DNA of 64,000 bases from Cellulophaga sp. RHA19 (GTDB lineage: Bacteria > Bacteroidota > Bacteroidia > Flavobacteriales > Flavobacteriaceae). Location of the stretch: positions 2,797,001-2,861,000 of the forward strand of contig NZ_PHUL01000001.1 in assembly GCF_002813425.1 (NCBI RefSeq). The letters run 5' to 3'. The notes under the pieces are model-generated. The model had not been told where the DNA came from and searched no databases. It saw nothing but the letters and a program-made list of their open reading frames with translations. Below, piece by piece: positions 33,789 through 42,447 of the stretch (position 1 is the first letter of the stretch; each line of letters starts with the position of its first letter). Made by a program: the position numbers and the translations under genes.

Positions 33789-33963
33789 AACAGCTTAGAA
33801 CAACGTGTATAATTAATTGCTAGCCCTAACCTACTTACGAAAGTCTTCTCAGATTTTCTATTCGGTTATTATTTTCTAAATTAGATGCTTAAACCACGCA
33901 GCAAACCATATACATAAACGTTGTGTACTATTTAAGAAAAATTACATCTGAAAGAATACTTTA
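33789..33963. repeat. Spacer with attC-like inverted ends between two lipoprotein genes
   Basis: ACAACGT (33800-33806) and ACGTTGT (33918-33924) form an inverted pair about 125 bases apart; the arms extend imperfectly (GTGTAT with ATACAT). The layout, an ORF followed by a foldable spacer, recalls integron attC sites, but the canonical core GTTRRRY is not met. Confidence 0.4.
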
Positions 33964-34596
33964 ATGAATAAACATTTTTTAATAATTGCTATATTTTCAA
34001 TCCTATCACTTACTTCTTGTGATCCATACGGAGTAAATAAAGACAGAGATTTTCAAGCAATAAGAAATCAATTATCGGAAAACTTAAATGTGAATTCAAT
34101 AGAAATTAAAGACAATGAAAACTTATTGATTAAAGTAAAAAGTCCTTTTAAAGAAAATAAAGGTTCATTCGAAAATTTTGCTTCTGTGGCTCAATATATT
34201 ATCGGAAAAAACTATAAACCGAATACTTTGAGTATGGATAAAAATATAATTATTGAAATGAGAGATACATTGAATAATAATTACAAATCCCAAACAGACT
34301 TTAAATCAATATTTTATCTTGAAAAATTTTTCGATAAAACTTTAAACCATTTAGAATTAATTTTTAACCCAGAATATAATGGAAAAGAATATGCAATTAT
34401 TGAATTTCACAAAACAGATTGTTTCAAAAAAATAATAAGTAACGGAATTAAATCAACAAATATCGTTGGGATTGAGAAAGATAAAACTGGAAAAGTAAAT
34501 GTAATTATTATAACGGAAGCAAACAAAGAGCATTATTTAAAAATCAATTACACTGGAACAGAATTAGATACTATAAAATGTTTAAATAATAAATAA
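33964..34596 (+). CDS. Lipoprotein of unknown function flanked by a 10-bp inverted repeat
   Basis: 210 residues, lipobox LTSC (Cys19) after a standard signal, then a mixed alpha/beta body rich in Asn, Lys and Ile. No family is recognised. GTTGTGTACT (33920-33929) upstream and its exact complement AGTACACAAC (34600-34609) just after the stop bracket the gene. With the neighbouring lipoprotein it forms a pair of cassette-like units placed between housekeeping genes. A periplasmic or surface position is expected. Confidence 0.68.
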   Translation: MNKHFLIIAIFSILSLTSCDPYGVNKDRDFQAIRNQLSENLNVNSIEIKDNENLLIKVKSPFKENKGSFENFASVAQYIIGKNYKPNTLSMDKNIIIEMRDTLNNNYKSQTDFKSIFYLEKFFDKTLNHLELIFNPEYNGKEYAIIEFHKTDCFKKIISNGIKSTNIVGIEKDKTGKVNVIIITEANKEHYLKINYTGTELDTIKCLNNK

Positions 34597-34731
34597 AACA
34601 GTACACAACACCGCAGTAGGTAATAACTGAATTATGTCATATACAATTTCAAAATTTTCAAAATAACCATACATAATAATTTACCTTTTTTATTACTTGG
34701 TTAAAGTTGTACATAGTTAGTCCAACTCAAA

Positions 34732-34773
34732 AAAAATCGTGTATCTGTACTTACGTACTGATACACGATTTTT
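34732..34773. terminator. Bidirectional terminator between the lipoprotein and YqaE genes
   Basis: AAAAATCGTGTATC (34732-34745) pairs with GATACACGATTTTT (34760-34773), with an additional GTAC/GTAC pairing inside. An A run precedes the stem, giving a T run on the minus strand after the YqaE gene. Confidence 0.85.
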
Positions 34774-34813
34774 GAGATTATGTATTTTTATTAAACTTAA
34801 GTTACTAACACAT

Positions 34814-34966
34814 TTAATCATTAACTATAAATGCGTGTATAACTCCTGGTAACCACCCAATAATAGTTAGTATAAGACTAATTAAAAATGTTTTTCCTAT
34901 TCCGTGTTTCATAAATACGGCTAATGGTGGTAGTATAATATTTAGTATAATTGTTACTAATGACAT
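34814..34966 (-). CDS. YqaE/Pmp3 family small membrane protein (50 residues)
   Basis: Start ATG at 34964-34966, stop at 34814-34816. The protein begins MSLVTIILNIILPPLAVFMKHGIG and ends LTIIGWLPGVIHAFIV: two membrane helices, with the family marks ILPPL.V and G(W/Y)LPGxIHA. The length matches the usual ~52 residues. Members are stress-induced inner membrane peptides; in yeast Pmp3 affects membrane potential, while the bacterial role is unclear. It is followed by the terminator at 34732-34773. Confidence 0.9.
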   Translation of the reverse strand: MSLVTIILNIILPPLAVFMKHGIGKTFLISLILTIIGWLPGVIHAFIVND

Positions 34967-35314
34967 ATGTAGTTGTTTTAATTGTTAAACAGTTATGGTA
35001 TTTGTTTTTGTAAGTATTTTTATGCTAAATTAAATGTATTATAACTAGTGTTTTATCTCAGTTAGTCATATTGTTAACCTTATCAAGTAAATAGTAATTT
35101 GCACATCGTTTTTATAAATTTTCTACTCTATTTCTTCGCTAATATTTAGCAACAAAAGAATATTTAAATGTAAACTCCCTTAATAAGTAGTTAATTATCC
35201 AATGCTAATACTATTTTATCCAACCCGTTTATCATATATTTTTGTAATACAATTCTTACTACTTTTGATTCATAGTTAGAACTATAATTATTAATAACAC
35301 AAAAGAATTTAGTT
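34967..35314. other. AT-rich intergenic region upstream of the GH16 gene
   Basis: 348 bases between the divergent YqaE and GH16 genes. It should contain both promoters. A TAnnTTTG-like TATTTTTG at about 35235-35242 is the best -7 box for the GH16 gene, 73 bases before its ATG, without a clear -33. No ORF or RNA gene is seen. Confidence 0.4.
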
Positions 35315-36763
35315 ATGAAAACAAAAATTATGAGAACAAAAAAGTTAGCTTTAAGTTTTCTTCTAGTAGGTGTATGCTTCATAGGATACAGTCAAAAACC
35401 TAAAGGACAAACATCAAATCCAAATGATAATTTTAAATTATTAAACGATTTTTCTGATGAATTTAATACAGGAAATATCAATTGGAACAAATGGAGTAAA
35501 ACAGCTAATTTACCCAGTACAAAAGCCTGGAAATGGAATAACAATGCTAATACTAAATCTGTAAATTTTAGTGGAGAAGGTGCTGTTGAGTTAACTATGC
35601 GTCAAAATGCAAATAATGCTATAGATGGTATTACTTATTTTAAAAGTGGCTGTTTACAATCTATTAAACAATTGCCTAAAAACTTTGTAGGCTATGTAGA
35701 ATCTAGAATTTATGGTGCAGAAATTAATTCTCCAAAAGCTACAGGTCTTGACAAAAATAGAGGCGTATGTCCTTCCTTTTGGTTATACAGTAAGTTCTTT
35801 GATAATAAACCAATTGGAGAAGCTGTTTATACAGAAATTGATATAGTAGAACTACAGCAATTTGATTTTGACCCTAATGGTCCTGTTGGTCACCAACAAG
35901 ATTTTATTACAGATGCAGAATCTAATCTACACTTAGTAAAAAAAGCAAGTTTTGGTAGAGATTGGTTTAGGCCAAAACAACCAAAAGCAAGAGCTACTCA
36001 ATTAAATAAGTATGAGCTACCTGGTAAATTTGATCCCACGCAAGGTTGGCATACCTATGGTTGTGAAATTACACCTACTAAATTATATTTTTATGTAGAT
36101 GGTGTAAGAGTAGGTAGGGCTTTAAACAACACATACTGGAGCGATAATCCAATGTATGTTATAGCATCATTAGGGTTAAGAGTTCCTTTTGTAGACTTTA
36201 AAGGAAATGTATTTGAGCCTGTTAACCCAGAAGTAAATCCTAGAGCAAAAAAGAATATAGACGAAATGCCAGTATCTATGCACGTAGATTATATAAGAGT
36301 TTGGAAAAAAGAGGGTACAGGAGCAGCTAGTAATGCTACAGATGGTAATTGCTCATCAGCTACAACTTGGAAAAAATCAGGAAATTTTTTAATAGGAGAC
36401 AAAGTAAAGCTTAACAATGCAATTTATGAACTAAAAGTTGGTAATGGCACTTGTAGACCAGGTGGCGCTTCTAGCTGTTCTGTAAACCAATGGACTAAAG
36501 TTTTAGATTGTACATCTAATAGCAGTATTATTAATACTGACTCAGGAACTGTATATCCAAACCCTGCTAATACAGTAGTTAATGTGGTAGCTAGTAAAGG
36601 AGATTTTATTAGAATAATTACCTCTGTAGGCACAGTAGTACGTACCGTAAAGGCTAAAAATAGTACAACTGTAATAAATATTTCTGCATTAACACCAGGT
36701 TTATATACTGTTACAATTACTGGTAACAATAAAAATGAAACAAAACAATTGCTTGTTCAATAG
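35315..36763 (+). CDS. Secreted GH16 glycanase (agarase/porphyranase-like) with CBM-like and T9SS sorting domains
   Basis: 482 residues. Signal peptide to SQ at ~27 (ATG at 35315; the ATG at 35333 is also possible). GH16 domain ~35-330 with LLNDFSDEFNTGNINWNKW, the catalytic ExDxxE as EIDIVE (nucleophile and acid/base Glu), and a closing strand MHVDYIRVW. Then a short Cys-rich module (~340-400) like CBM5/12 chitin/cellulose binders, and a C-terminal type IX secretion sorting domain (VYPNPANTVVNV ... LTPGLYTVTI). The build is that of beta-agarases and porphyranases of seaweed-degrading flavobacteria; which red-algal glycan is cut cannot be told. The enzyme should end on the cell surface or outside. 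Confidence 0.9.
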   Translation: MKTKIMRTKKLALSFLLVGVCFIGYSQKPKGQTSNPNDNFKLLNDFSDEFNTGNINWNKWSKTANLPSTKAWKWNNNANTKSVNFSGEGAVELTMRQNANNAIDGITYFKSGCLQSIKQLPKNFVGYVESRIYGAEINSPKATGLDKNRGVCPSFWLYSKFFDNKPIGEAVYTEIDIVELQQFDFDPNGPVGHQQDFITDAESNLHLVKKASFGRDWFRPKQPKARATQLNKYELPGKFDPTQGWHTYGCEITPTKLYFYVDGVRVGRALNNTYWSDNPMYVIASLGLRVPFVDFKGNVFEPVNPEVNPRAKKNIDEMPVSMHVDYIRVWKKEGTGAASNATDGNCSSATTWKKSGNFLIGDKVKLNNAIYELKVGNGTCRPGGASSCSVNQWTKVLDCTSNSSIINTDSGTVYPNPANTVVNVVASKGDFIRIITSVGTVVRTVKAKNSTTVINISALTPGLYTVTITGNNKNETKQLLVQ

Positions 36764-36794
36764 CTGAAAATTTACATAAATTAAATAATAAAGG

Positions 36795-36829
36795 CAGAGT
36801 TAAACTTAGGTTTGATTCTGTTTTTTTTT
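36795..36829 (+). terminator. Rho-independent terminator after the GH16 gene
   Basis: CAGAGTTAAAC (36795-36805) with GTTTGATTCTG (36810-36820), an 11-bp stem including wobble pairs, TTAG loop, and nine T residues. Confidence 0.8.
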
Positions 36830-36912
36830 GTTTTTTAATGAAACAGCGTAGGAGGGAAGTGGAATGTGTGTGGAATTAATACGCAGCTATTATAATATTA
36901 TCAAACGGTATT

Positions 36913-39900
36913 CTATTTTTTTACGAAGTTCTTTAACCAAACTCTTATTTTTTTATTCTTGGCTTCTTTACATTTACCAGCAATACCTTTATTCTGAAGT
37001 AACGTTATTAATTCTAAGTTATATTCGTTATCATTTATCATCAACTGAGAACTAGAAACAACATTATAATTTCTAGGTAGACTTTTTTCCAAAATATGTA
37101 TTAATTCTAAATTAGTCAACTTAGATCCGTACAATACAATAAGTTTCACTTTTTGCTCAATTGTTATTTTCTGATTAAGTAATGCTACTAACTTTTCTGT
37201 AGACAAAAGCAAACTACTTGTATTTATAACTAGATTACATAACTCTTCAGACAATTCTTCACTACTGTTTATTTCAATTACGGAAACTTTATCTACCAAT
37301 AATAATTTATTTTTATTGGCTAATTGTGAGTTTTGTAAAAGGAGTGTTTTGTCATCTAAATCTATGTCGTAATCTTTTATAAATTCTTTATAGCTTGATT
37401 CTTTTTTAATTAACAATTCAATATGCAATTCAGGATGATATTTTTTTAAAGAATCATAATATGTAGCCTTTAATTCAATTACATTTTCTTTTATTAGAAT
37501 TTCAACTTTATCTTCATTAATAGATTCAAAAGCAAAATCACTAAATAATTCAAAATCATTTGGAATGCAATTTAAGAATTCTGTATATGGATCTATTTCT
37601 AAAAAATTATTACTTATTAGAGTTGAAATGAATTTAAGCTTCTTTTCAGTCTGTATCTCAAAAGAAATTTCACCTTCAAGGCTGAGATTGATATAGTTTT
37701 CGTCGTCATTAAGGTATCTATTTAATGACTTATCAAAAATATTATCAGACTCAAGGTAATAGTTGTAAATATTACTCCAAGTCGCTGTAATGTTATTATA
37801 CTCAAATACCAAACTAAAGAAATTTCTATCTTCAATATCATATAATTTATTGATTTTTACTTCTTGATTTTGAAGAAAAAGTATAACATTTTCTTCTAAG
37901 ACACCTTTTTCATTTATTACTTTTAAAATGTTTACTTCATCATCATATTGATTGCTTTCTAACTTAGAGTATAGATTAGATAAATACAAATTGAAACTAT
38001 CATTTTCTAAATAGTCAATTAATTCTATTAAGTTGGAATTAATTATATAACTCAAATTAGAGTTTTCAAAAGAATCTTTATCAAAATTTGTATCTAAATA
38101 ATACTCTAATAGCTTCCCAATGTTATTATGATTGATATCATATCTATTATGTTCATATATAAATTCAAACAATTTTTTATATTTATTAGCAAAAGGAATT
38201 AATTCTTTAAACTTTATATCTAATACTTTTTTTGAAAAAACTTCCTCTATTCTTTTCAATTGACTATCCGAATTATAATTATAAATAATTTCAATATTAT
38301 TGGCTATATAATCACTCAAAACCTTTTCCTTATTTAAGGATATTAAGGTTTCATTATCCAAATTACTAAGCATTAAAAATAGAAGTTGCTTTTTATCTTT
38401 TTCTAAAAAGTCAGAATTTGAATGTATTTTACTCCATAAATCTTTCCAGGTTCTAGCTAATTCTTTGAGTAGTATTTCTTTTTTAGTCCCGTGATAAAGA
38501 AATTCTGTAAAAAACTGTTGACTTCTTTTATCCCATTTAGAAATAACTTTAAGTGATGCTGCAAGTTTAGATGAGTAAGACCCCTTATGAATTACTAGAA
38601 AATCTATTAAATTAATATTTAAAATTCTGCTATCATCAAAATAGTTAATTGGCAAGTCATTAACAATTTCATCAATATTTGATAGTTCGTAATCAAAAGG
38701 CTTTGGCTCATTTACTCTAGATATAATATTGATTTTAAATTCCTGGTCTTTTTCTGTAATACCTCCTTTTTGAAATGTAGAAATATAAACTCTGTAATGT
38801 TCATCTATATATCCATTTTCCAATAAAAAAACTAAAAGTAAATCATTATAAATACGCTCTTTTTCATCTTTGATTTCACTTTCTACATAAAAGCTTTCAA
38901 ATTCTTCTTTTAATTTTTCTTTTGATAAATCTTTTTCTTTTAGAATTTGAGAAAGAGATTCATTTTTTATTTTTTTTATTGATATTCTTAATTTATCTAT
39001 TTCATTCTCTTTTTCTTTAATTAATATATTTTCATTTACAATAATATTATATTTTTCAGAATAATTATGGCCTACTAATTTATCTATTTTTTCTAAACTC
39101 ATGTCTAGAGAATATTCATAATAGTTATTATACCAATTAATATTATTATCATATAATGGATTTAAATCAATACTTTCATCAAGTATCTCTTTAAATGTCT
39201 TTTTTGTATCTCCAATTTTCAATCCATTTGCTGATACTTCTCCAATTTTCTCTCTAATATAGTATAAAAAAATAGTATTTAGTTCTGCAATATTTTCTAG
39301 ATTCTCTTGATTAATATTGTCTATTGCTTTGGTTATCTCATCTATTTTTCCCGTATGTTTTTTTATTGAATTTTCAATTAACTTACTTTTATTAGAAAAA
39401 ACAATATCAATATTACTATCACCATTATGTAGTCTTGAAAAATCCTTTGGTCTTAAATTTTTGTATATTATTAGGGCTAGAAGCTTTTCTTGGTTGAATT
39501 CTTCTATTTGTAGTTTCTGTTGCTCTTTATAAATGATGAACTCATTTATAATATTAATAAGTATTCTATTATCAGTTATGAATGCAGATACCGTATTAAT
39601 AAAATCTTTATTACCATTGGGGTTATTAAAAAGGTTCTTTTCATTTTTATATAAATCAATTAATTTCTTTGTTAAAACATTTTTAGAATTACTGAAGTTA
39701 ACGAATGGAATTGTTGGAATAATTAAGTCGAAAAATTTAGTTCTTTCAAATTCATTTAAAAATAAATCATCTTTAATAGCATATAGAAAAGTAACTTTTT
39801 TAAATTTTTGAGTAGTATTTTCAAGATAATTATTGAGTATAAAATTTAATTCTCTAAGTGTTCTATATATTTCTGTACTATTAAATCTGTCTAAATCTTC

Positions 39901-40626
39901 TATAACTACAATATCAATATTAACTTTTTCAAAAAAATATAAAATTTCATCGATATATTTATTTAGAAAATCTTTATGTTCAACTTTACTACCAAGTTCA
40001 GCTTCTCCTTTTACACTTATCTTATTGATTTTAGAATTAGACATTATTTTAATCAAAAATTGCCCAATAAAAAAAGAAGATCCTAAAAAGAGTAAAAAAG
40101 AGATAAAGCTCCACCAACTAAACCCTAAAGAGACACTCCAGTGATTTGGATTTAATTCAGATGTAAAAAAATTTAATATTGAGTATGTAGAAATTAAAAA
40201 CACCAATAATACAATTACTTTTAAAAGATGACTCTTTTTCCATATATCTATTTCTCTAATACGGTTAATTCTTGAATCTGGTAATTTTTCTGAATCTTGA
40301 CTATAAATTATTTGTTGAAGAATCGATAATTGTATTTGATCTTTAAATTCATCGTACTTTACTGTTTCATTGAATGAAGCTAAAGAAATGTTAAGTATTT
40401 TTTTAGTAGGGTATTTTGATTTATAAGATTTAATTATTGTACTCTTTCCTGAACCATAAACTCCTGTAAGTGCTAAGTTTCTAACCTCAGACTTTGAAAT
40501 AGCATCATTAATATGCTTAATATATATTTGTACTCTTTTATCTTCTTTTTTATTTAAAGGTGTAAGTAAATCTAATTCAATTGGCTTTTCATCATTAAAG
40601 TTTTTATCAATAATTTCACTTTCCAT
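36913..40626 (-). CDS. YobI/KAP-like P-loop NTPase, membrane-anchored (1237 residues)
   Basis: Walker A at residues 55-62 (GVYGSGKS), Walker B at ~237-248 (IDIVVIEDLDRF), then a sensor-like KKVTFLYAIKDDLF. Two membrane helices (~134-154 and ~172-194) are inserted between Walker A and B, the arrangement known from KAP NTPases such as PifA, the F-plasmid phage T7 exclusion protein, and from YobI-type NTPases. The last ~800 residues are a long helical, repeat-like, Asn/Lys/Leu-rich solenoid without recognised catalytic motif. It sits alone in an AT-rich accessory stretch. I infer a membrane-tethered sensor NTPase, probably for phage defence; no experiment supports this particular gene. Confidence 0.82.
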   Translation of the reverse strand: MESEIIDKNFNDEKPIELDLLTPLNKKEDKRVQIYIKHINDAISKSEVRNLALTGVYGSGKSTIIKSYKSKYPTKKILNISLASFNETVKYDEFKDQIQLSILQQIIYSQDSEKLPDSRINRIREIDIWKKSHLLKVIVLLVFLISTYSILNFFTSELNPNHWSVSLGFSWWSFISFLLFLGSSFFIGQFLIKIMSNSKINKISVKGEAELGSKVEHKDFLNKYIDEILYFFEKVNIDIVVIEDLDRFNSTEIYRTLRELNFILNNYLENTTQKFKKVTFLYAIKDDLFLNEFERTKFFDLIIPTIPFVNFSNSKNVLTKKLIDLYKNEKNLFNNPNGNKDFINTVSAFITDNRILINIINEFIIYKEQQKLQIEEFNQEKLLALIIYKNLRPKDFSRLHNGDSNIDIVFSNKSKLIENSIKKHTGKIDEITKAIDNINQENLENIAELNTIFLYYIREKIGEVSANGLKIGDTKKTFKEILDESIDLNPLYDNNINWYNNYYEYSLDMSLEKIDKLVGHNYSEKYNIIVNENILIKEKENEIDKLRISIKKIKNESLSQILKEKDLSKEKLKEEFESFYVESEIKDEKERIYNDLLLVFLLENGYIDEHYRVYISTFQKGGITEKDQEFKINIISRVNEPKPFDYELSNIDEIVNDLPINYFDDSRILNINLIDFLVIHKGSYSSKLAASLKVISKWDKRSQQFFTEFLYHGTKKEILLKELARTWKDLWSKIHSNSDFLEKDKKQLLFLMLSNLDNETLISLNKEKVLSDYIANNIEIIYNYNSDSQLKRIEEVFSKKVLDIKFKELIPFANKYKKLFEFIYEHNRYDINHNNIGKLLEYYLDTNFDKDSFENSNLSYIINSNLIELIDYLENDSFNLYLSNLYSKLESNQYDDEVNILKVINEKGVLEENVILFLQNQEVKINKLYDIEDRNFFSLVFEYNNITATWSNIYNYYLESDNIFDKSLNRYLNDDENYINLSLEGEISFEIQTEKKLKFISTLISNNFLEIDPYTEFLNCIPNDFELFSDFAFESINEDKVEILIKENVIELKATYYDSLKKYHPELHIELLIKKESSYKEFIKDYDIDLDDKTLLLQNSQLANKNKLLLVDKVSVIEINSSEELSEELCNLVINTSSLLLSTEKLVALLNQKITIEQKVKLIVLYGSKLTNLELIHILEKSLPRNYNVVSSSQLMINDNEYNLELITLLQNKGIAGKCKEAKNKKIRVWLKNFVKK

Positions 40627-41385
40627 TTAATTGGATTTTAAAAATTCACACTTTCAAATTTAATAAGAAGATTCCATCATTGTAAGCTTTAGTTTTTAAC
40701 ATTAATCAAATGTTTTTAACAATTATATTTTTAATTAGTTATATTTTTAACTGGAGCCGTATATTTTAAATTTATAGCGCTTAAATACTGTTGTATAAAC
40801 TAAGTTTAATATTAATTCAAAATAAATTTAACGAGTTACAATGCATTCTAATATATAGCGAATGAGCTGTTAATTGTTTCCAAAATTATATGCAGCCTTT
40901 GTCCAGACGATTCGGGATTGTTTCTTTTATTTTAAGAGATTATTCTTTTTATCTAAAATACCAATTCCACGAGAATCGCGTATTTAAAAATTTCTGTACC
41001 TAATTACAGAATACGCAAATTATAAGCAGTATGCGTTTTGTTGTAATTATAGGTTCAATTGTAATTTTATAACTTTTTGTGAAAATGTATTTTAGTTTTA
41101 CATAACGACTAATTATAGCTACACATCTAAATTATTCTAACTAAGCCACAATTAGATTTACATAATTACTCAATATAAGCATAAAGTCAATTATATCATT
41201 AATTATGTAAAATATCGCTGAAATTGTAACTGTTAATTTAAAATTGACATTTCGAGTTACGGTAAAAAACTCTCGATTTATTAATGTTTATAGGAGGTAA
41301 GAAGTTTTTTTGAAAATATACCTAACAATTTAAAACTGCTAAAAAAGCATTTTTTTAGATTAATGCTAAATTAAAATTACCATTT
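40627..41385. other. 759-base AT-rich gap upstream of the NTPase gene
   Basis: No credible ORF in either strand. On the minus strand TAAATTTG (complement of 40655-40662) is a good -7 box for the NTPase, 29 bases before its start. A hairpin TTCTGTA/TACAGAA is present near 40992-41011. Several stretches look like worn intergenic DNA from earlier insertions. No tRNA or known RNA element is recognised. Confidence 0.45.
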
Positions 41386-41748
41386 TTATTTTTTAAGCAT
41401 TTCTTCATTTATTGATGATTCTAAAATCACAAGATCAAAAATCTTCTCTATTGCATTTTTAGACTCTTTACTTATTACTTCTAAATTTTTAAGCTTTGTA
41501 TATTTTGCATCCAATTTTATAAAATCTGGATCATCATTATTTGTAGTGTAGATTAACTTATTAGTTAACTCTTCTATTCTAACATTTAAAGCATTAGCAA
41601 GCTTAAGAATTGTTTTCGCTGATGGTTTGGCTTTGTTATTTTCATATCTACCTATTTGTACAAAGGACACACCTGATTTGTTCTCTAGTTCAACTAAAGT
41701 TAGTCCTCTTAGCGTCCTTAATTCTTTAAGTCTCTCACCTATTGTCAT
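41386..41748 (-). CDS. XRE-family transcriptional regulator
   Basis: 120 residues. The XRE helix-turn-helix is ~5-60: IGERLKELRTLRGLTLVELENKSGVSFVQIGRYENNKAKPSAKTILKLANALNV. The C-terminal half is helical (KNAIEKIFDLVILESSINEEML) and may serve dimerisation. Three 11-base direct repeats lie directly upstream of its start (41770-41802) and probably bind it. On the same strand as the NTPase but 759 bases away from it. It could control the NTPase or the divergent genes starting at 42010. Confidence 0.88.
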   Translation of the reverse strand: MTIGERLKELRTLRGLTLVELENKSGVSFVQIGRYENNKAKPSAKTILKLANALNVRIEELTNKLIYTTNNDDPDFIKLDAKYTKLKNLEVISKESKNAIEKIFDLVILESSINEEMLKK

Positions 41749-41769
41749 TGTTTTTTGAATATTAAACTT

Positions 41770-41802
41770 TTTTATATTATTTTTATATTATTTTTATACT
41801 TT
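41770..41802. repeat. Three 11-base direct repeats upstream of the XRE gene
   Basis: TTTTATATTAT at 41770-41780 and 41781-41791, then the variant TTTTATACTTT at 41792-41802. The helical-turn spacing and the place just before the regulator start suggest an operator. Confidence 0.5.
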
Positions 41803-41872
41803 TATAAAAAACTAAATAGCTTTTAGTGTAAAAAGCAATTTTTATTAAGTACATATTGTTATTTACAATATA

Positions 41873-41899
41873 TGCAATACCTGCAATACCTGCAATATA
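41873..41899. repeat. Three 9-base tandem repeats (TGCAATACC)
   Basis: TGCAATACC at 41873-41881 and 41882-41890, TGCAATATA at 41891-41899, followed by the small palindrome GGGAATCCC (near 41908). They lie in the divergent promoter region between the XRE gene and the gene at 42010. They may be iterons, operator sites or slippage products. Confidence 0.45.
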
Positions 41900-42009
41900 A
41901 ATAAAAGGGAATCCCGATTTTCTTAATTAGAATTTTTTAGAATAAAGATTAGAATAATATTATTTAGATACAATGACTTAAAAGTATATATTAATTAAAC
42001 TCTTGACAA

Positions 42010-42447
42010 ATGGATAATTACAAGATTAAAGATAAGAAACTAATAATTTCTATTGATTATTTAGTTGATTTAGGTTGTAACCGAAGAACTATGGAAAATA
42101 GTATCTCAAAGTTCAACAAAGGTAATTCTATTTTTTTTCACGCCCATAAGGATCCAATAACCAATAAGAAATGGATTTATTATGAGTCCATTCCGAAACG
42201 TCTTTTAAAAAAGTTTAATATTTCTACAGATAGGGATATAGCCCTAAAAACATTAAGAGAAATAGAAAAAAATGACATTTTTAAAATTAGAAGTGAAATT
42301 AATTTGTTATTAAAAATTCAATGGGATAATCCAATATATTGGAAACAGTATATACCCAATTATGTACTATATTTTTTAGATGCTGAAAAAAGAAATAATC
42401 AATCTTATCGGAAAAAACAAAAAATTATATGCTGTAATAATTTCTGA
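42010..42447 (+). pseudogene. N-terminal remnant of a transposase-like protein
   Basis: 145 codons. The first ~80 residues (ISIDYLVDLGCNRRTMENSISKFNKGNSIFFHAHKDPITNKKWIYYESIPKRLLKKFNI) resemble the N-terminal DNA-binding part of Mu-type transposases in Bacteroidota, where a basic helix region is followed by DP...KKWI.Y.SIP. There is no DDE core: the frame ends after a Lys/Asn/Cys-rich tail (KKQKIICCNNF) that looks like a wrong-frame run-on and overlaps the next gene by 68 bases. I take it as a truncated gene; alternatively it is a small intact DNA-binding protein. Family call by memory only. Confidence 0.4.

Noticed and set aside
33789..33963. Canonical integron attC site
   Set aside because: Inverted ends exist, but the core consensus GTTRRRY is not met and no integrase gene is in the window; kept only as cassette-like.
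35191..35382. 63-codon minus-strand ORF before the GH16 gene
   Set aside because: It overlaps the signal-peptide region of a convincing gene on the other strand and has no features of its own.
36913..40144. Plus-strand ORFs of 60-100 codons opposite the NTPase gene
   Set aside because: They are Ile/Leu/Ser-rich mirror frames of a well-supported coding sequence.
40627..41385. tRNA or riboswitch in the long gap
   Set aside because: Scanned for a T-loop GGTTCRA with matching stems and for strong hairpins; one GGTTCAA stretch exists but has no acceptor or T stem around it.
41873..41899. CRISPR array
   Set aside because: Three 9-base tandem units without spacers are too short and contiguous for CRISPR; no cas genes are seen.
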